Shown here: piece after piece, positions 61,701-64,000 of the stretch | Position numbering within the stretch: position 1 is the first letter of the stretch | How the letters are laid out: every line of letters begins with the position of its first letter | NCBI GenBank assembly: GCA_963920665.1 | Contig: OY987265.1 | Coordinates: forward strand, 12,653,001 to 12,717,000 | Origin: Straminergon stramineum | Taxonomy: Eukaryota > Streptophyta > Bryopsida > Hypnales > Calliergonaceae | Direction: 5' to 3' | Length of the DNA stretch: 64,000 nt | Program-made: the position numbers and the translations under genes | The notes under the pieces: generated by a model | What the model was told of the DNA's origin: nothing | The model's input: only the letters and a program-made list of their open reading frames with translations | The model's database searches: none

Positions 61701-64000
61701 TCCCAACATGAAGTCTGGCCTCTAGTATGAAAGCCTGAACTCTACACTAAATAGTGAAATTAGGTCGCTTGAACAATTAGGTTGCCTTAACCCAAGAAAA
61801 TTACTTTACAAGGCATCAAAATCAACATATATTTCTAAAAATATTTCCATTTATACACATGAAGATTTACAAGTCCCAATTACAACAATATCTAATTCAA
61901 AAGTAATACATTCTTGTACAATATCTGAGTAAATATTTATATAGTGTCAAATGTTGAGAAATTAGTGTGGGGCAACCTAATTTCTTGCCAGAACTCGACC
62001 TGCCAAGCTTTGGTCCTGTTAAGATATCTCCTCTTTCTCCTGTTGTCTGTTTATGATGACTTACTGCACCGTGTATTTTTTTATTTTTTTGTTTAACTAT
62101 TTGAATGACTGGACCATAATTCACTGGACTCTAATAAGTGGTATTCGCAAAGACTAGTTTTCTAGATAATCAGACTTTAAATAACAAATTTCATTATACT
62201 CCCTACATGTATTCTTCTAATTTGGGCTCTAAGAGAAGGAAAACATGTAAGAAATACCAAACTAAGTTTAAGCCTTAAAACATAGGTTCAAAGCTTCACC
62301 ATCAATGTTGTCACTAATGAAACCAACTTATGAAATTAAGGGTTAACATACACTATTGTCTAAAACTTTATATGGAAAGTCCAAGCTTCATTGTATAATG
62401 CTAATACCTAAAAGATAAGGGACTAAACCAACAAAAAAAAAGGAAAATTAAAATATTTGGGTTTTAAAAATAAATATTAGAGGGTCAAAGCTTTGTCATA
62501 TGGATAGAAACAAAACTACAAGGGAAACAAAGGGAAACAACTATCTAGCGCAATTCAAGATAGTTTATACATGGGAAGTATTTTAGGAAACATAACAAAT
62601 CTACTATGATTAGTACTATGATTTAACGATGATTCAAATACCAAGAATTTTGACAAGACACATGTCTAGTGGGTCAAGGCTCTAGGAAAAATTCTTCAAA
62701 ATGGGATTTCCCACACAAGGAGCTAGTGCAAAATCAATACAAAGAACCAAGACCAAAACTCAAGAAATTTCAACTAAACATGTGCTTGCAAGTCAAGACT
62801 CTACTCTTGGTTAGGGTTTTCAGAAATGCTCCAAAGTTTCAAGGATTCATAAAACAAGAGCAACAAAGACCGACGTGGATTGCTTTGCAATTCACGCAAT
62901 TCGGTGGCACCTAGGTATTCAAAACTTCATCTCTGCTTGGAGAGATTCCCTACTAGTATGCAAAATGTCTGCAAGGGGCATACACTCAACTACATTGATT
63001 TGTCCTATGAAGATCTATACACCTAGAATTACTACTAATTACAATAAAGCAGAGTAGGCTATGATTATTATGGCTTCTATTAGATCTTATTGGCAATTGA
63101 AGGAGGATTCCAATGCACTTTAGCATGCTTTATTGGGACAACTAGAATATCTATTCAATATCTATCTTTTTGTGATGCTATTTGGTCCAAAGGGGCATGT
63201 TATATATTGGACAATTTTGATTATGGATGTACAATTTCACACAATACTTGCATACATTTTTCCTTAAAAAACATTGTGACTTTAATTTTGATACCACCAA
63301 TTATTTAACACTCAATTATTTAAAGACCTCTATTCACACACAAAATTCTCCTTATGACATTTCAAAATGCTAAAGAACACATAATTGAGCACTAATGAAT
63401 AAATCTAGTGCTCACAAGTTGTTCAAGAGGTAGTTTTTACCAATGTAAATCAGTCAACTTAATACTACTCATAACCCAATTCTGTCACGTATAAATCCAC
63501 CCCCTCTACCATTGTTTGATTTCAATACTATCAACATGAGAATGAATCTTGTGCAATATCACCGAAAACATAGACTATAGGTGGGGCAGTTGTTGTCGAG
63601 AGTGGTAACAATGAAATGAATATAGGACCTGGTTGCACACACCCCTACATGAAAAATAATTTTGTATGCGGACAATGTATAGATGAGGATTTGTGTAGGC
63701 TAGGACTAGATCATTATGATTCATGAGGACTTTCTTGCTGTCTATAGAGGTAGGTTTAGGAATCCCATTCCATACTAGCTTACATTGTTTGATTTCTTTT
63801 CGATTGCACCCTTGAAGAATGGAGTCTATGACCATGTGAACAACTTCAATATCTCTTGCTTTATATGTTCTTTTTGCCACCAAGTATAAGTGGGAGATAT
63901 TTCATTTTATTTTTCAGAAATGAAATCACATATCTTCTACAGGTTATAAAATTTTCAAAATTTTTTATAAGCCAACTTGGTTTTTCAAGTACCGTAATGC
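58714..64000. other. AT-rich, repeat-derived spacer
   Basis: No gene that I can support. Short frames (for instance 60973-61182 and 63575-63883, both minus) have no recognisable family. The repeat at 61777-61990 is the only structured item noted. Confidence 0.5.
61777..61990 (-). repeat. Dispersed repeat with inverted ends, partner of 19794-19985
   Basis: AATTAGGTTGCC near 61779 is inverted as GGCAACCTAATTT near 61971. The reverse complement of the interior follows 19794-19985 collinearly. Confidence 0.55.

Noticed and set aside
63575..63883. 102-codon minus-strand open frame near the window end
   Set aside because: No recognisable family, no splice context, and it lies in repeat-like DNA. 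It could be a transposon relic, but nothing shows it.

Overview
The window looks like nuclear DNA of a green plant of the streptophyte lineage. The genes have many short introns with GT-AG borders. VPS11, the beta-type p24 protein and replication factor C subunit 3 all read like land-plant proteins. Exons are near 50% GC and sit in very AT-rich, repeat-filled spacers. I cannot name the species. An E1 dehydrogenase of unusual build makes an alga or early-diverging land plant more likely than a flowering plant (inference).

Layout. 1-2010: a TTAA-flanked repeat, then the promoter side of the first gene. 2011-8630 (+): a LUC7-like U1 snRNP protein in 13 exons. 9587-15358 (-): VPS11 in 6 exons, convergent with LUC7; its introns hold small transposons and a decayed tandem duplication that includes part of exon 2. 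15359-26607: 11 kb of repeats, with several 0.8-0.95 kb TTAA elements, a foldback element carrying a 65-bp minisatellite, and a MITE. 26608-35550 (-): a 28-exon mitochondrial 2-oxo acid dehydrogenase E1 of about 1071 residues with a calcium-binding-type EF-hand pair inserted in its C-terminal half. 36993-37945 (-): an uncertain, unidentified gene candidate. 38000-44700: repeats, including a perfect palindromic MITE. 44725-48345 (+): RFC3 in 11 exons. 48650-48779 (-): a broken tRNA-Glu-like sequence. 52385-54601 (+): a p24 cargo receptor in 4 exons. 54602-64000: repeats, including a SINE with clean target-site duplications lying inside a TTAA element.

The genes are unrelated housekeeping functions: splicing, vacuole/endosome tethering, 2-oxo acid oxidation, DNA replication, and ER-Golgi traffic. 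There is no operon or cluster logic. I rebuilt all five gene models by hand from frame continuity across splice sites; every exon-exon phase closes. The two most notable points are the EF-hand insertion in the E1 enzyme and the abundant terminal-inverted-repeat family that ends in TTAA-CCCCTAAAGG, which looks like non-autonomous piggyBac-type elements.
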